From assembly GCA_016935985.1 (NCBI GenBank), contig JAFGPW010000005.1, positions 124,001-188,000 on the forward strand: DNA of 64,000 nucleotides. The letters run 5' to 3'. Within the stretch, counting starts at the first letter, position 1; every line of letters starts with the position of its first letter. The stretch comes from Candidatus Woesearchaeota archaeon (GTDB taxonomy: Archaea > Nanobdellota > Nanobdellia > Woesearchaeales > JAFGPW01). A program made the translations under genes and the position numbers. The notes below the pieces were generated by a model that was not told the DNA's origin, ran no database searches, and worked only from the letters and a program-made list of their open reading frames with translations. This document shows positions 25,901-32,500 of the stretch, in pieces.

Positions 25901-26520
25901 GCTGCTCCTGGTGCGAGGCGAGCGGTAGCTGCGGCCCGTCGTGCGCGACCTGCCCGACGCCCTATGACGGCATCCCGCCGGAGAACGTGTGCGACAGCGC
26001 AGGCCAGTGCGCCTCCTGCGGCGCGACAGCCGGAAGCGACGGCTGCTACTGCGACGCGTCGTGCGTCCAGACCGGCTATGTCACGGCAGGCGAGACCTGC
26101 GGCGGCGACCTCGTCTGCGCTGCCCTCGACGAGGACCAATGTGAGGCAGAGCCGCGCTGCAGCTGGTGCCCGCCGGGCGCAGGGCTCAACCAGGCGAGCT
26201 GCGTCGCCTCCTGCAGCCAGTGCGGCTGGCAGTACGACAACGTCCAGGCCTACGGGGTGTGCGACAACGTCGGCACCTGCACCACCTGCTCGAGCGTCGC
26301 GCCATCCCAAGGCTGCCTCTGTCCGGGCGGCTGCGCAGACTACTACAGGTCATTCCAGCCGGCAGGCGAGACCTGCGGCGGCGACCTCGCGCAGTGCGCC
26401 GAATGCTTCAACTACGCCTACAACTGCCTGTGCGGCAGCAATTGCGTGAACGCCGGGGCCTCTGACGGCCTGTGCGGCGGCGTCGACTCAGGAGAGGTCG
26501 TCGGAGGGCTGTACTATTAA
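10915..26520 (+). CDS. Giant (5,201 aa) membrane-anchored Ig-like repeat surface protein
   Basis: This is an anchored extracellular fibre protein. The start ATG lies one base after the previous stop and is preceded by a GGAGGGTGGGAGG ribosome site embedded in the upstream gene's last codons. Hydrophobic segments at about residues 13-32, 85-102 and 112-130 form an N-terminal anchor that should leave the rest outside the cell. The motif TNNPSPTPWVRF follows (residues 152-163) and is shared with the third giant. The ectodomain is a string of Ig-like modules organised in super-repeats of about 888-900 residues, with four full copies and a partial fifth. Each copy carries a SPTHP module, a TNDPTP module, a YLRLTFDEPV module, a Cys-bearing GQYLRF insert and a VNKSLG…GVYS module. 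The protein ends with GPYCKVGGYPHYHNYYITC and a long Cys-rich tail. Frequent N-x-S/T sequons suggest glycosylation. Adhesion or cell-cell contact is the likely role, by analogy to other giant Ig-repeat proteins. Confidence 0.93.
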   Translation: MTTRRDDGLRTFARSAVVLWLVLNLVMLPVAARFSGEEAVERQAAGSSAVAGAAFAELVPIPLAVAQALAEGSASGAPGIPGGIAPVMLVLLIVGTSIAAARALPGSALRSWLPAASAVAFALAAAIIALEAEDAQGYVYQALPSYANVTATNNPSPTPWVRFSPGFSPVRQSTRIINDFTSQVAVLPADFDDPFINDDSHGTNTWKFPFVVNLSTASYTFYTNALDSDGNTFPSDLPLAIIIDTTPPRAAQLLSAQGGRTYHDATAGTWYTNASAVQLQLRVENASTIWSGAVQLLAVSGSYYPYDASRTQDVWTPPISLLADDYTDIPLTVTDYLNNSNATTVAVYSDLTPPSAQYLYYTDGMQVGDTRPQVQVNLSDAGAGVNASSVVMSILNANTIYHCTCNAGCASVSCTDPAATMTLLGGLLTMSVNADMNLSAVTDITCQVTAYDNIGRSTISTLNYQINTELPGRPDFQVEDGTDYLGLGTLYTQNNRSGLTLIFANTTSLDAITLYTAARQQVPLSQASADNLTFVYLPTADLQDGRLSLEFSARKWLGAAWGPAQQFTEAFVVDTEDPVLLIPSYQNLTSTGGVNVSGSFLEDNVATLTVSGDATPQTIPAPANPFILPLQVTRQNQDNTVTVTLTDRAGASDTETLTITWDSTLPQIATLTSPTHPNQSAWYNISDVQMQWGADTADVAGYSYLLTADPALEPDTDYQTDAEGAFTTLSSNVITFGPSGTKHFAIRAVDAAGNWGPTARYTLHVDDDQPGATLESPASHTTTNDPRPTIVIRLDESVSGIDPGSIVFRQNSNDIVGYTYDPALGTISWQPPADDTLLMGAEERTINLYLEVADLAGNRRTLTDYFTISLDAPGLDAIDVGTTGLGPFSYEVEHLGTYSYGSDYGYLRLTFDEPVRLLQSDLQLAPGGCTIVDQSQGFYPSYFTVYVCRLGSVQEGPYALSLLAADMDANVNPSITMNWTLDHTPPAVSLSSPADGAVLLSRQTGFGFVATDTGTQGLTCALYINGTAAGSPIAVTSGIAASIPRTLPSDGPYTWRVGCTDAAGPFNNAANSTVRTLSVDTNPPQLYPFAVPAFTNQTPYLFAGVAFDAVRVHVFNDQTYASMNTTTFSSPALMASCDVLAANGTSARLENCGTAPQAGQYLRFDQAHSAEYYVSAVTPIAIYYDLTLDRPALGSPATATLYNDHIPGRFSAGLGLIPGANTIEMTAIDAAGNTNGPLAQGVFFDGIPPALVTRSPTLPVADNTTVIRVEVTDAGSGILRSSVVFTVGNRTYTCASPSDAFGSLACPADGAIAHAFSFTPTGLPDGSTSVSLTLTDRARNSLSTAWSFTIDPDLAPYPTFSVSDVLSSDTSGAEHEFYLDQGSPWVNFTYAADVILNRFLVDGADRTANLSLIAADRSWAYASDLAEGHHTIDIYVNKSLGSGVYSDQTMHRAHVTIDSDDPTISLAALPTTAVPHANITVTFSDLATDRIEFSGDIQPSTHTIYYDGLASGQETIRFNLTSGDGNKTVVATIHDYAGHTANASVTVLMDTAGPVISSLASPTHPDQQAYYAATDVNLIWTVDAQPSGVGAYVYAFDQNATSEIRSGTAIPTGQTSLTTTVNVPSGQAGTWYFHLNARDNAGTWGVTRHYTLNIDRQAPSVTFTGPGQGTVTNDPTPTITYTIADAHAGVNASSISFLVNNQPVPAGDGTDSYRFDEATGGLTYTPSGNDTLLVGAEEATVGLRLSVRDLAGAQQTADNAFTVSLNAPDLASVMIGDAGTGPFHLLDNAGTYSFTQANRYLRATFDEPVELLAGDITVNGAACPIVRSEGGSAPFFTSYVCDLGPLAEASYSLVFRPTDEDGNINPGASFGFSIDRTGPAISIMSPDDGAISTLRTMPIVFTATDGHAGALSCGLLIDGTQRGPLFPVTSGLQHTFTSTFTADGAYGWQLSCTDLMEPAANPTVTPARTITVDTTDPQLVLFTPRPTVNATPQQFEGVALGAAYVRAYGGTTGNQTILSFSQPVLRATCSVLTQNGMTVTLQGCTDSPMVGDYVRFDGLSANEYRIDGVFQPIPEYFDLTLDRLPPAGAGTAEVYDAHIPGHFSFSMGLAQGENAIGAVAFDAAGNSEGPATVSITYDDTRPDVVSALPAVPVPNPLTPIQVKMNDTISGIDRSSIIFTLGGMSYTCASPIGSQGTLSCPPDRSLVGTLTFQPTGLSNGTVSPSLIFADYGGNVRTHGWSFLVDPEVPAYPAIAVTPLVSSQEDGLLNYYYTNASAVTITVNYAAEVRLDAFTLDGSDITAGLSETDPGRTWTYAATLDELSHEFRTTAAKHLGAGVYSASVSHTFRVVVDSHTPDLAFTLYDDIVTVAQARARVTWSDQALDTIAFSGPIQPLTLDLDRSEGGSQDITFNLTGLDGTKTIVATATDHAGLATVGSDSVVLDREGPALANLASSTHPSQAAWYTTTAADFSWTVSPDTTGIAAYSYRFDTNASTVIQSGDAGLHPSSTSLLGAAVPANDGQAIVWYFHLAARDNAGLWGATRHYTLNMDRRQPDIALASPVPRSVTNDPTPLVRFSLDDDYAGVDPASILLYVNGIPVSAGTGTDSYSFDAAAGELTYAPSSPGILLGGNEEATVRLQLSALDLVGNGPAGTDASFIISLNAPDLEEIGIATAAAGPYAALVSGESYSYSAFHRYLRLTFDEPVEVTEADITLSQGSCSLVGTEGPGPAPYYTTYLCDLGSLGTGGYDISIAASDADGNTNPNIAFSFSVDRTEPTVTLSAPADGWSSRARAVNFTFVGTDAQTSSLSCQLYVGGTPRGAGSAADSGVEERIPYAFSADGTYDWEIRCADASPPSNNVGVSGSRVITVDTQPPALSLFATPAWTNVSGYAFEGIAVGAAAGTAIDSQTGEDTPIGPFSTAQLHTDCGFYAAIDARTVFLDGCGAPPVTGQYLRLDDTYTNEYRIEAVVQETASVYRVAVDRTLPASFTAAHVYAGHAAGHYTFTLQLAPGRNDLLVDASDAAGNTLAAPLARAVSYDGSVPSLVSAGPTVPTANPQTDITADVNDTVSGILRSSIRMTVNDITYACGQSDAQGSLACPTSDGFLRGAITFRPTGLPNGTTAVSVNLTDQAGNGLWHDWSFLVDPNVASYPSFSVSSLIDSRIDGVHDYYYTDASDVWINFTYPHDVLLNSASLDLLPITANLTAVTPSRAWAYQAGLTEGEHDLAIDVNKSLGAGVYSIATTHPATIVVDTQAPTVAMAGPAVVATDHVDVTVTFSDLQGAAKNITFDGGIVPYTAELNGLVSGTLQIRFNLTGTDGLKTIDATIHDYAGHSGTAQHNVTVDRFGPVISGLASPTHPNASVYTAATNATFTWAVSAEPSGIQNYAYVIDQLPTTPVTSGSSAIPPNATSATVPVPAPFGSVGTWHLHLNARDNAGTWGATQHYGMLIDRMQPNITLLSPAEGTTTNNPMPTIIYRLEDLHAGLDAGSIVFMIGNQRINATGPGSYLYNSSAATLTYTPQDANELLRGAEETDVNLYLAARDNAGNDRSSSDQFTISLVASDLAELGIYRNADGPFAPLNHLQSYSYQSTYQYLRLAFDEEVIVTDDALSLVPDDCSIVRRANGADPYYREYVCEIPGGLAEGQHTLAITTEDHDGNINDGIIRQFSIDRQGPAIALDAPADGASSTQTAVAFSFTAADSAPQADCAVVIDGTSRSVTRVTAGAPAAIAVNLPQGVYGWAVNCSDLIGPTPNTALSASRTLVVDTTPPALYIFPLPAFTNQTTFIFEGTVRNGTRVSAVNVRNSANAEETSFSTAPLAASCNVLTTVSGDSVMLVDGCTAAPQTGQYLHFDSLYGQEYRVEFVTPVGTGIYSVSLDRIIQVSPMRAYLYQGHIYGHYALPIALAEGDNTIYFTAYDAAGNSIDPPYARTIGYDGTGPQLYTHSPQLPVSDNRTPLTITVLDAGTGIRRATTNITIVDANGLHAYTCTSASDAFGSLACPADRAQNAVFSFTPAGLATGNVSVSIAVEDYASNGMAYSWTFAVDPDLAPYPSVDLSGMISAVEDAIPHRYYTATPNPHVGFTYTPEVLLNGFTVDLVPATANLTIVDPGHAWSYSSAFGTGRYDLSIDVNKSLGSGVYSPATIHQLEIIVDDDVPQMTLSAPAIVSAAYADVSVIYSDLSVRNITFGGDIVPSTRDMAGASSGSETVRVNFTGQDGNKTVTATIHDYAGHASSATIYIISDTIGPSITGLASSTHPVQTATYGTPNITLSWTIDASPSGVAQYSYTFDQNASTQLTSVRSTLPADRTDLTATVPANAGQHGTWYFHLNARDNAGTWGATQHYRINLDLSLPTAAGWTPSQGLVTREVQPDISVTLDGTGTAINESALRMEIGKQYDVYGYTFINYQPASDYGTVSYSPATGAYALGTTQNLTGYLAQRIYVRVTAADGFNTAVFTSWFDINQNAPNNPLVVLSDGQGSDIEVADAGHVSISQAHTVLVLDYRGQQVTLTPSGISLTRDGAPIGIAECTDYSGTVWLCTMNMPSGLLEGSYALTATATRMDNNVSGTYTHAFVVDRTPPSMTGVVIDSGAAYTNQRTVQLALSASDSLSDVTQMMVSENADFSGAGWVPFTATANHTFVSAMEGVKAVYARFRDAAGVATQNAASDTIIYDITPPALSLDPIPGTQRYASINVTGSVTSDNGRTILAVASPTGSNASSTFSGGTASFGFQLGLQNGTNTIIVTAADDAGNTATTSASVYVNPSMSLSIAIVRPDENANGVRVVNYYDFIGANGTIPLQVSTSHAASCTLIHNGDDEVALDFVAPMAADASGTLHTYTVSQASCQENGGPYCKVGGYPHYHNYYITCTATGVSLPDATQTLCFFVFTVGGCAGDQCTSLPGENLCTSTACPAVPGTECGQLLACLSCENGQADCICGASCVNAGATNGDCGGVLQACGDCANHASACVCGPSCINAGSADGLCGGICADFATSGACTAGGCSWCEASGSCGPSCATCPTPYDGIPPENVCDSAGQCASCGATAGSDGCYCDASCVQTGYVTAGETCGGDLVCAALDEDQCEAEPRCSWCPPGAGLNQASCVASCSQCGWQYDNVQAYGVCDNVGTCTTCSSVAPSQGCLCPGGCADYYRSFQPAGETCGGDLAQCAECFNYAYNCLCGSNCVNAGASDGLCGGVDSGEVVGGLYY
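10951..11403 (+). other. Three-helix N-terminal anchor plus TNNPSPTPWVRF motif (second giant)
   Basis: Residues 13-163 of the second giant hold three hydrophobic helices (first helix with WLVLNLVMLPVAA) and then TNNPSPTPWVRF. The third giant has the same layout at nearly identical residue numbers, and the 455-aa protein at 57,363 has the same helix spacing. Three helices from a cytoplasmic N-terminus would put the repeat region outside the cell. Confidence 0.75.
12931..23661 (+). repeat. Four tandem ~2.68-kb super-repeats (~888-900 aa each)
   Basis: Using the SPTHP/SSTHP motif as an anchor, unit starts fall at 12,931, 15,595, 18,271, 20,971 and 23,662. The spacings are 2,664, 2,676, 2,700 and 2,691 bases, all multiples of three. 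The GQYLRF-type insert gives the same period (14,388, 17,064, 19,759, 22,444). The copies are diverged in DNA sequence but keep module order and length. This points to old tandem duplication under selection for unit length. Confidence 0.85.
25573..26517 (+). other. Cys-rich C-terminal tail of the second giant protein
   Basis: About 315 residues are packed with cysteines. Recurring units include CICGASCVNAGATNGDCGG, CVCGPSCINAGSADGLCGG and CLCGSNCVNAGASDGLCGG, with CSWC elements between them. It is homologous to, and longer than, the tail of the first giant. It is expected to be disulfide-bonded outside the cell. Confidence 0.75.
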
Positions 26521-26533
26521 TAGAAGGACAGAA

Positions 26534-29500
26534 ATGGCATACCCGACAACGATGCGGAATGTGAAGGGGAGGGGGTTAGCGCGAGACTTAGTGCTCGTCT
26601 GGCTCATCCTCAATCTCATGCTCATGCCCCTCGCTGCGGCGAGCCAGCCTGCCGGGGCGCTGACGACCGTGTCCCGAGGGACCGACGTGCTCGCCACCGG
26701 CGGGTTCGCGCCGGTCGCGACTGTCGTCTCGCAGCCCTACGGCCTGCCTGCGCAGCCGACGCCCGCCCCTGCCGATACCATGCCGCTCCCTGCCCTCATC
26801 ATCGCGATAGCGATCGCCGGAGCGACAGCCGTCGCCTCGCGCCGCATGAGCGCACAGGCGCTCCCGATCGCCCTCGGCGCGCTCGGCGTCATCGCCCTCG
26901 GGGCTCTCATCGGCGCCCTCGGCGCCGAGACAGCGCACGCCCAGTCCTCCTACTACGGCACCTCCTACGGCGGGATCATCGTCACCAACAACCCGAGCCC
27001 GACGCCCTGGGTGCGGTTCGTGTACTGCATGGTGCCTGACGACCACTCGATCACCTCAGACCAGGGGGTCTCGATCACCCAGTACGGCGTGACGAGCCAG
27101 AACGCGAGCCTCAACACCACCTGGACCTTCCCGATAGCGACGAACCTGTCCACCGGCAGGTACACCTTTGTGACTGACGCCGAGGACTGCTACGGCGCAG
27201 GGAACCGGCTGATCCAGATCTTCACGCTCCCCTTCATCATCGACGTCCTTCCGCCCTACCCGCCGTCGGCAGACCTCGGCCCGAGCTTCCTGCGCGAGGG
27301 CGTGCGCTACACCAACATGACGGCCGTCTCCGTCGCCGTGACCGCAGAGGAGGCGTCCTACGTCCAGGCGCTCATCGGGGGATCGCCTGTCGCGGACCGG
27401 ACGTTTTCCGGCACCTACAACCCCTTCACCAGGGACAGCCTGCGGACCGAGGCCCTCGGCCTCACCCTGCCGGCCGACACGACCGCGGAGGTTACCCTCA
27501 CCGCCGAGGACCGGCTCCACAATCTGGCGAGCGCCTCGTTCATGGTCTACGCAGACACCCAGCCGCCGGCGCTCTCGGCCATAACCCCTGACGGGCAGAC
27601 CCTCGGCAACCGGCGTCCCGCGATCACCGCGAACCTCACCGATGCCGGCAGCGGCATCGACGCGACGAGCATCACCCTCGCCGTCCAGACGCCGACGCGG
27701 AGCTGGACCTGCTCCTACGGCACTCCCTGCAGCGGCTTCGCCCTCCAGTACGACCCGACGACCGGCGTCTTCCGGGCGACGCCCACCACCGACCTCAACG
27801 AGGGGACCACCACCCCGGTGAGCGGGAGCCTCACCGTCAGGGACAACGTCCGGCGGACCGCCACCGGCACGTTCGGCTTCACGATCGACACGACGCTCCC
27901 CGCGCTCGCGAACATGACCGTCGAGGACGGTCTCGACTACCTCAACGGGCCGTACACCGCGAACCGGCAGCCGGACCTCACCCTCTCCTTCGAGGAGCTG
28001 ACCGACATCGTCTCGATCGAGCTCAGGTGCGGCGGGACGCTCGTCGACGCGCTCGAATACTCGAGCGGCAACGGGACCGTCCACACCTACTCGACGAATG
28101 CCTCGCTCGCCGACGGCTCCTACACGGTCCGGGTGCGCGCGCGCCGCGACCTCGGCGGCGGCAACTACGGAACCGAGCAGACGCTCCCCGATCGGCCCTT
28201 CATCGTGGACGGGACGGCGCCCACGATCGGGTTCACCACGCTTCCCCAGGCGGTGGCGGGGACCATCACGCTCAACGGCACCTTCGCCGAGCAGAACCTC
28301 TGGCACATCGACGTGCACGTCAACGGGACGGTAGCGGACATCCTCAACGTCACGCACGGCATCGCCGGGACCTCCTTCAGCACGACGATCGACCTCTCTG
28401 CCTACGGCAGCGATGGCACCTACGCGGTGCAGGCGACGATCTACGACCGTGCGGGGAGCACCGCGAGCGCGAGCGTCGACCTCGTCAGGGACACCGCGGC
28501 GCCGGCGCTCACGATCACGAACCCGCCCTCCGACTACACCTACACCGCGGCGGACCATGTGGTGGTGAACGGCACGTCCGAATACGGGGCCACGATCTCC
28601 ATCGTCTCCAACCACTACGGCGACCTGCCGCCCTACGCGATCGTCGAGCCCTACACCTACGACGTCCATGTCGCGGCCTCGGCATTCCTCTCGACACAGC
28701 TCAGCATACCGGCCGGCGCGACCGTGCGCTTCATCAACGACGGAAGCTTCGCCTACAACGTCTCAGGCAGCGGCGTCGACCTCGCGCTCCCGGCGGACGG
28801 CACCACGAGCCAGGCCTTCGGGGCGCAGGCGACCTACACGCTCAGCCTCGTCTCGCCAGCCGACGGCCAGGTGCTCTCGCCGGCCCCGCTCGTCATCGCC
28901 GTGCGCGCGCAGAAGACGGGCTTCTCGGTCGACGTCCCGCTCGCCTCGGCGGACGACGGGCTCATCAACCAGCTGGTCGTCACGGCGACCGACCCCGCAG
29001 GCAACGACGCCTCCCGTGTCCTCACGCTCCTCGTCGACACCTCAGCACCGACGATCGGCCTCGATCTGCCGGAAGGCCAGGCGACGAACCAGGAGACCTT
29101 CACCATCCAGGCGACGACGAACGACCGGGCGAGCTGCGACTTCTCCTGGGACGGGAACGCCTGGACGCCCATGCAGCCGTCAGGCGACAACCGCACGCAC
29201 TCGATCGGCGTGAACATCTCAGCGATCGACCCCTCGTTCAGCCCGACCGGCTACTACGCCGAGCACGGCATCGTCATCCGCTGCAGGAACGTCGTCGGCA
29301 TGACCGCCACGCAGCCCTATACGATCGCCGTCGATACGACGCTCCTCTCCATCACCGCCGCCTACTCGGGCCTCGGCTCCTACGTCATCGTGCCCTACAA
29401 CGTCATCATCGTCGACACCGACAAGGAATCGATGTGCCGGTTCAACGACATCTATGGGGCAGAGCCGGCCCCCGACGGCTATGAGAACCTCCTCCACAGC

Positions 29501-32500
29501 GTGTCAGAAGGGTTCGCGACCCATCACGAGTACAGCTATGAGGGCCTTGACGGGCTCAACGGGCTGCACGAACTCTATATAGACTGCGTCGACCGCGCCG
29601 GCAACCCGGCGGAGAACCCCTCCTGGGTCAGCTTCACGCTCAACACGAGCGACGTCCTCAGGATCATATCCGGGAGCCCGAACGCGACCACGCTCGACCA
29701 CGACAGCCCCATCCTCGTCGTGCGGACCAATTCGGAGGCGGCCTGCGACTACTTGGAAGGGCCGATAGGATTCAGGACCGATTTCCCGGCGCCGACGCCG
29801 GAGACCGACGAGCAGGGACGGGTCAGCTGGGTCTATGCCGCGCCGCAGTACGGCCTCTCAGACCGGCAGTACGACTACAGCGTCATCTGCGACTCGGGTG
29901 TCCACGTGACCGAGACGACGCTGCGATTCACGATCGACACGAGCCCGCCAGGCCCGCCCTATTTAGATTTCCCGGCAGACGGCCAGCGCGTGCAGTCGGC
30001 CGTCCCGGTCTCAGGGACCGCTGACAGCGACTCGACCAGCGTCGTGCTGCGGATCGACGGCGACCCGGTCGCGTCGGCGGACGTGACCGCGCTCCAGACC
30101 TATGCGGCGGCCCTCGGCCTTGACGGCTACCCGGACCGGAGCTACACGCTCTCGGCGGTCGCCTACGACGCGCTCGGGAACGGCCCCTCGCAAGCGCGGT
30201 CTATCACCATCATCAAGGACACCGTCTCGGCGACGCCGAGCCTCCTCCCGCTCACGCAATACACCATTACCACGCCGGTCACGGTCTCGGGGACCGCAGA
30301 GCCCGGCGCCACGGTATCGCTCTACTCGAGCACGACCACCGATCCCGCTGTGCAAGGGACGTTCGAGACGGCGGCAGTCGCGAACGGGCAGGGCGGCTTC
30401 AGCGCCCAGGTCGGCCTCGATCCCGGCCAGAACCACCTCTATGCGACAGCAGTCGACCAGCTTGGCAATCCGGCGAGCGACAGGTCCAACTACATCTCCA
30501 CGCTGCTCGACAGCACGCCGCCGACGGTAGCAGGACTCTATCCCGCTCAGGCGGACATCGTCTCGCCCGACGGGCTCCAGCTCCAGGCGACCGTCTCCGA
30601 CAACCAGGGCATCGCCTGGCAGGGTGTCGAGATGCGGGTGAACGGCAACCTCGTCGGCTACCAGCGCGTCCCCTTCCAGGACGCGATCACCTATGCGCCG
30701 CCGCGCCTTTCCGACGGCCAGTACACGCTCAGCGTCAGGGCCCAGGACCTCGCCGGGAACAGCCTCACCGCGAACGCGACCTTCACCGTGAGCTCGGTCG
30801 CGCCGGGAGCACCTGCGCTATCCTTCGACGGCGTCGCCGAGATAGGGCTCATCGAAGGCTTCATCAACGCATCATCGCCGTCGATCGGCATCGCCTACGG
30901 CGAGCCGGTGACGGTCACCGTCGCGACGCTCGACGGCCAGAGCATCCTTCCCGGGCTCCAGACCGCCGACAGCCAGGACTATGCCTATGCCGCAGCCAGC
31001 CTCTCCCCAGCGCCGCACACCCTGGTGCTCAGGGCCGAGAACGCGATCGGCAACGCGAACCAGCGCAGCTTTACCTTCACGGTCGACACGACGCCGCCAT
31101 CGGTCAGCATCAGCGGCGCGATCGACACCACCGTGAGCACCGCCGATGTCACGGTCTACGGCTCGTATGGTGAGCCGAATGTCCATGCCTTCCTCCTCGG
31201 GACCGAGCCCTTCGCGGACACCGAGTACGGCTACTCGAGCTTCTCGAAGACGACGACGCTATCCGGCGGCGACGGCACGCATCCGGTCACCGTCACGATG
31301 ACGGATAAAGCAGGCAACACCGGCTCGGACACGATCACCTTCGACCTCAGGAGCGGCGCGGCCACGATGACCCTTGCCGCTATCCCGACCCCAAGCCCCA
31401 ACCGGACGATCATGGTCTCCGGCACCACGGTCCCGCAGCGGCAGGTCGCCATCCGCGCGAACGACGCGGTCCACACCACGACGTCCGCCGCCGACGGCTC
31501 GTTCAGCTACTACCTCACCGCCTCCTCCGGGCTTAGGGAGGGCTACAACACCGTCACCGCGAACGTGACCGACGCCTACGGCAGGACCGGCACCGCTGCC
31601 CAGAGCCTCACGCTCGACTGGAGCGGGCCCTCGATCGACGCGATCACGCCGGGCGAGGGCGATCGCGGCCCGTACACCTCGGTCTCGATCACCTTCAGCG
31701 ACGCGACCGGCATCGCGCCCGCCACCCGGCGACTCTACGTGAACGGCCTCGAGACGGTCATCGACTCCTTCCAGAACGGCGTGCTGACCGAGACGAACTC
31801 GATCCAGGCGCTTCCCGAGGGCCAGCACACGGTCAGGGTCTACCTCGAGGACACGCTCGGCACCTACACCGACCATACTTGGCGGTTCGTCAAGGACTAC
31901 GGCGCTCCGGTGATGACGCTCGCGAGCCCGGCGAACGGCTTCGTCAACCGTCTCCAGCCGGAGCTTCGCATCACGATCGACGCGGCTGACGAGGTCTTCA
32001 GCCCCGAACTCGCCGACAGCGCGACCGGCGCCATGGTCGAGCTCGTCAGGTCGCACCCCACCGAGTACCGCTACATCCCGACCGGCCCGCTCTCCGCAGG
32101 CGCCGCCTACAACCTCAGCATGCGCGCCCAGCGCAACGGCAACTACGCCGAGCTCGACCGCCAGGTCATCGTCGATACCACCCCGCCGGTCGTCGCGCTC
32201 TCGACCGCCAACCTCCAGAGCCCCCAGCGGCCGGGGACGATCACCGTCAGCGGCACCATCACCGACACCTATCCCGAGAACGTCACGCTCAACGGCATAT
32301 CGGCGTCTGTCCAGGCCCAGACCTTCCAGCTGCAAGCTTTCGGTCTTGTCCCGCCCTACACGTTCATCAACGCGACAGGCCGCGACAGCGCCGGCAATGC
32401 CGACTCCGACACGAGGAATATCACGGTCGACGGGACCATCAGCGTCGACTGGAGCGTCCCGCCGCTCGTCGCAGGAAGCCAGCTCATCCTGAACGCGACG

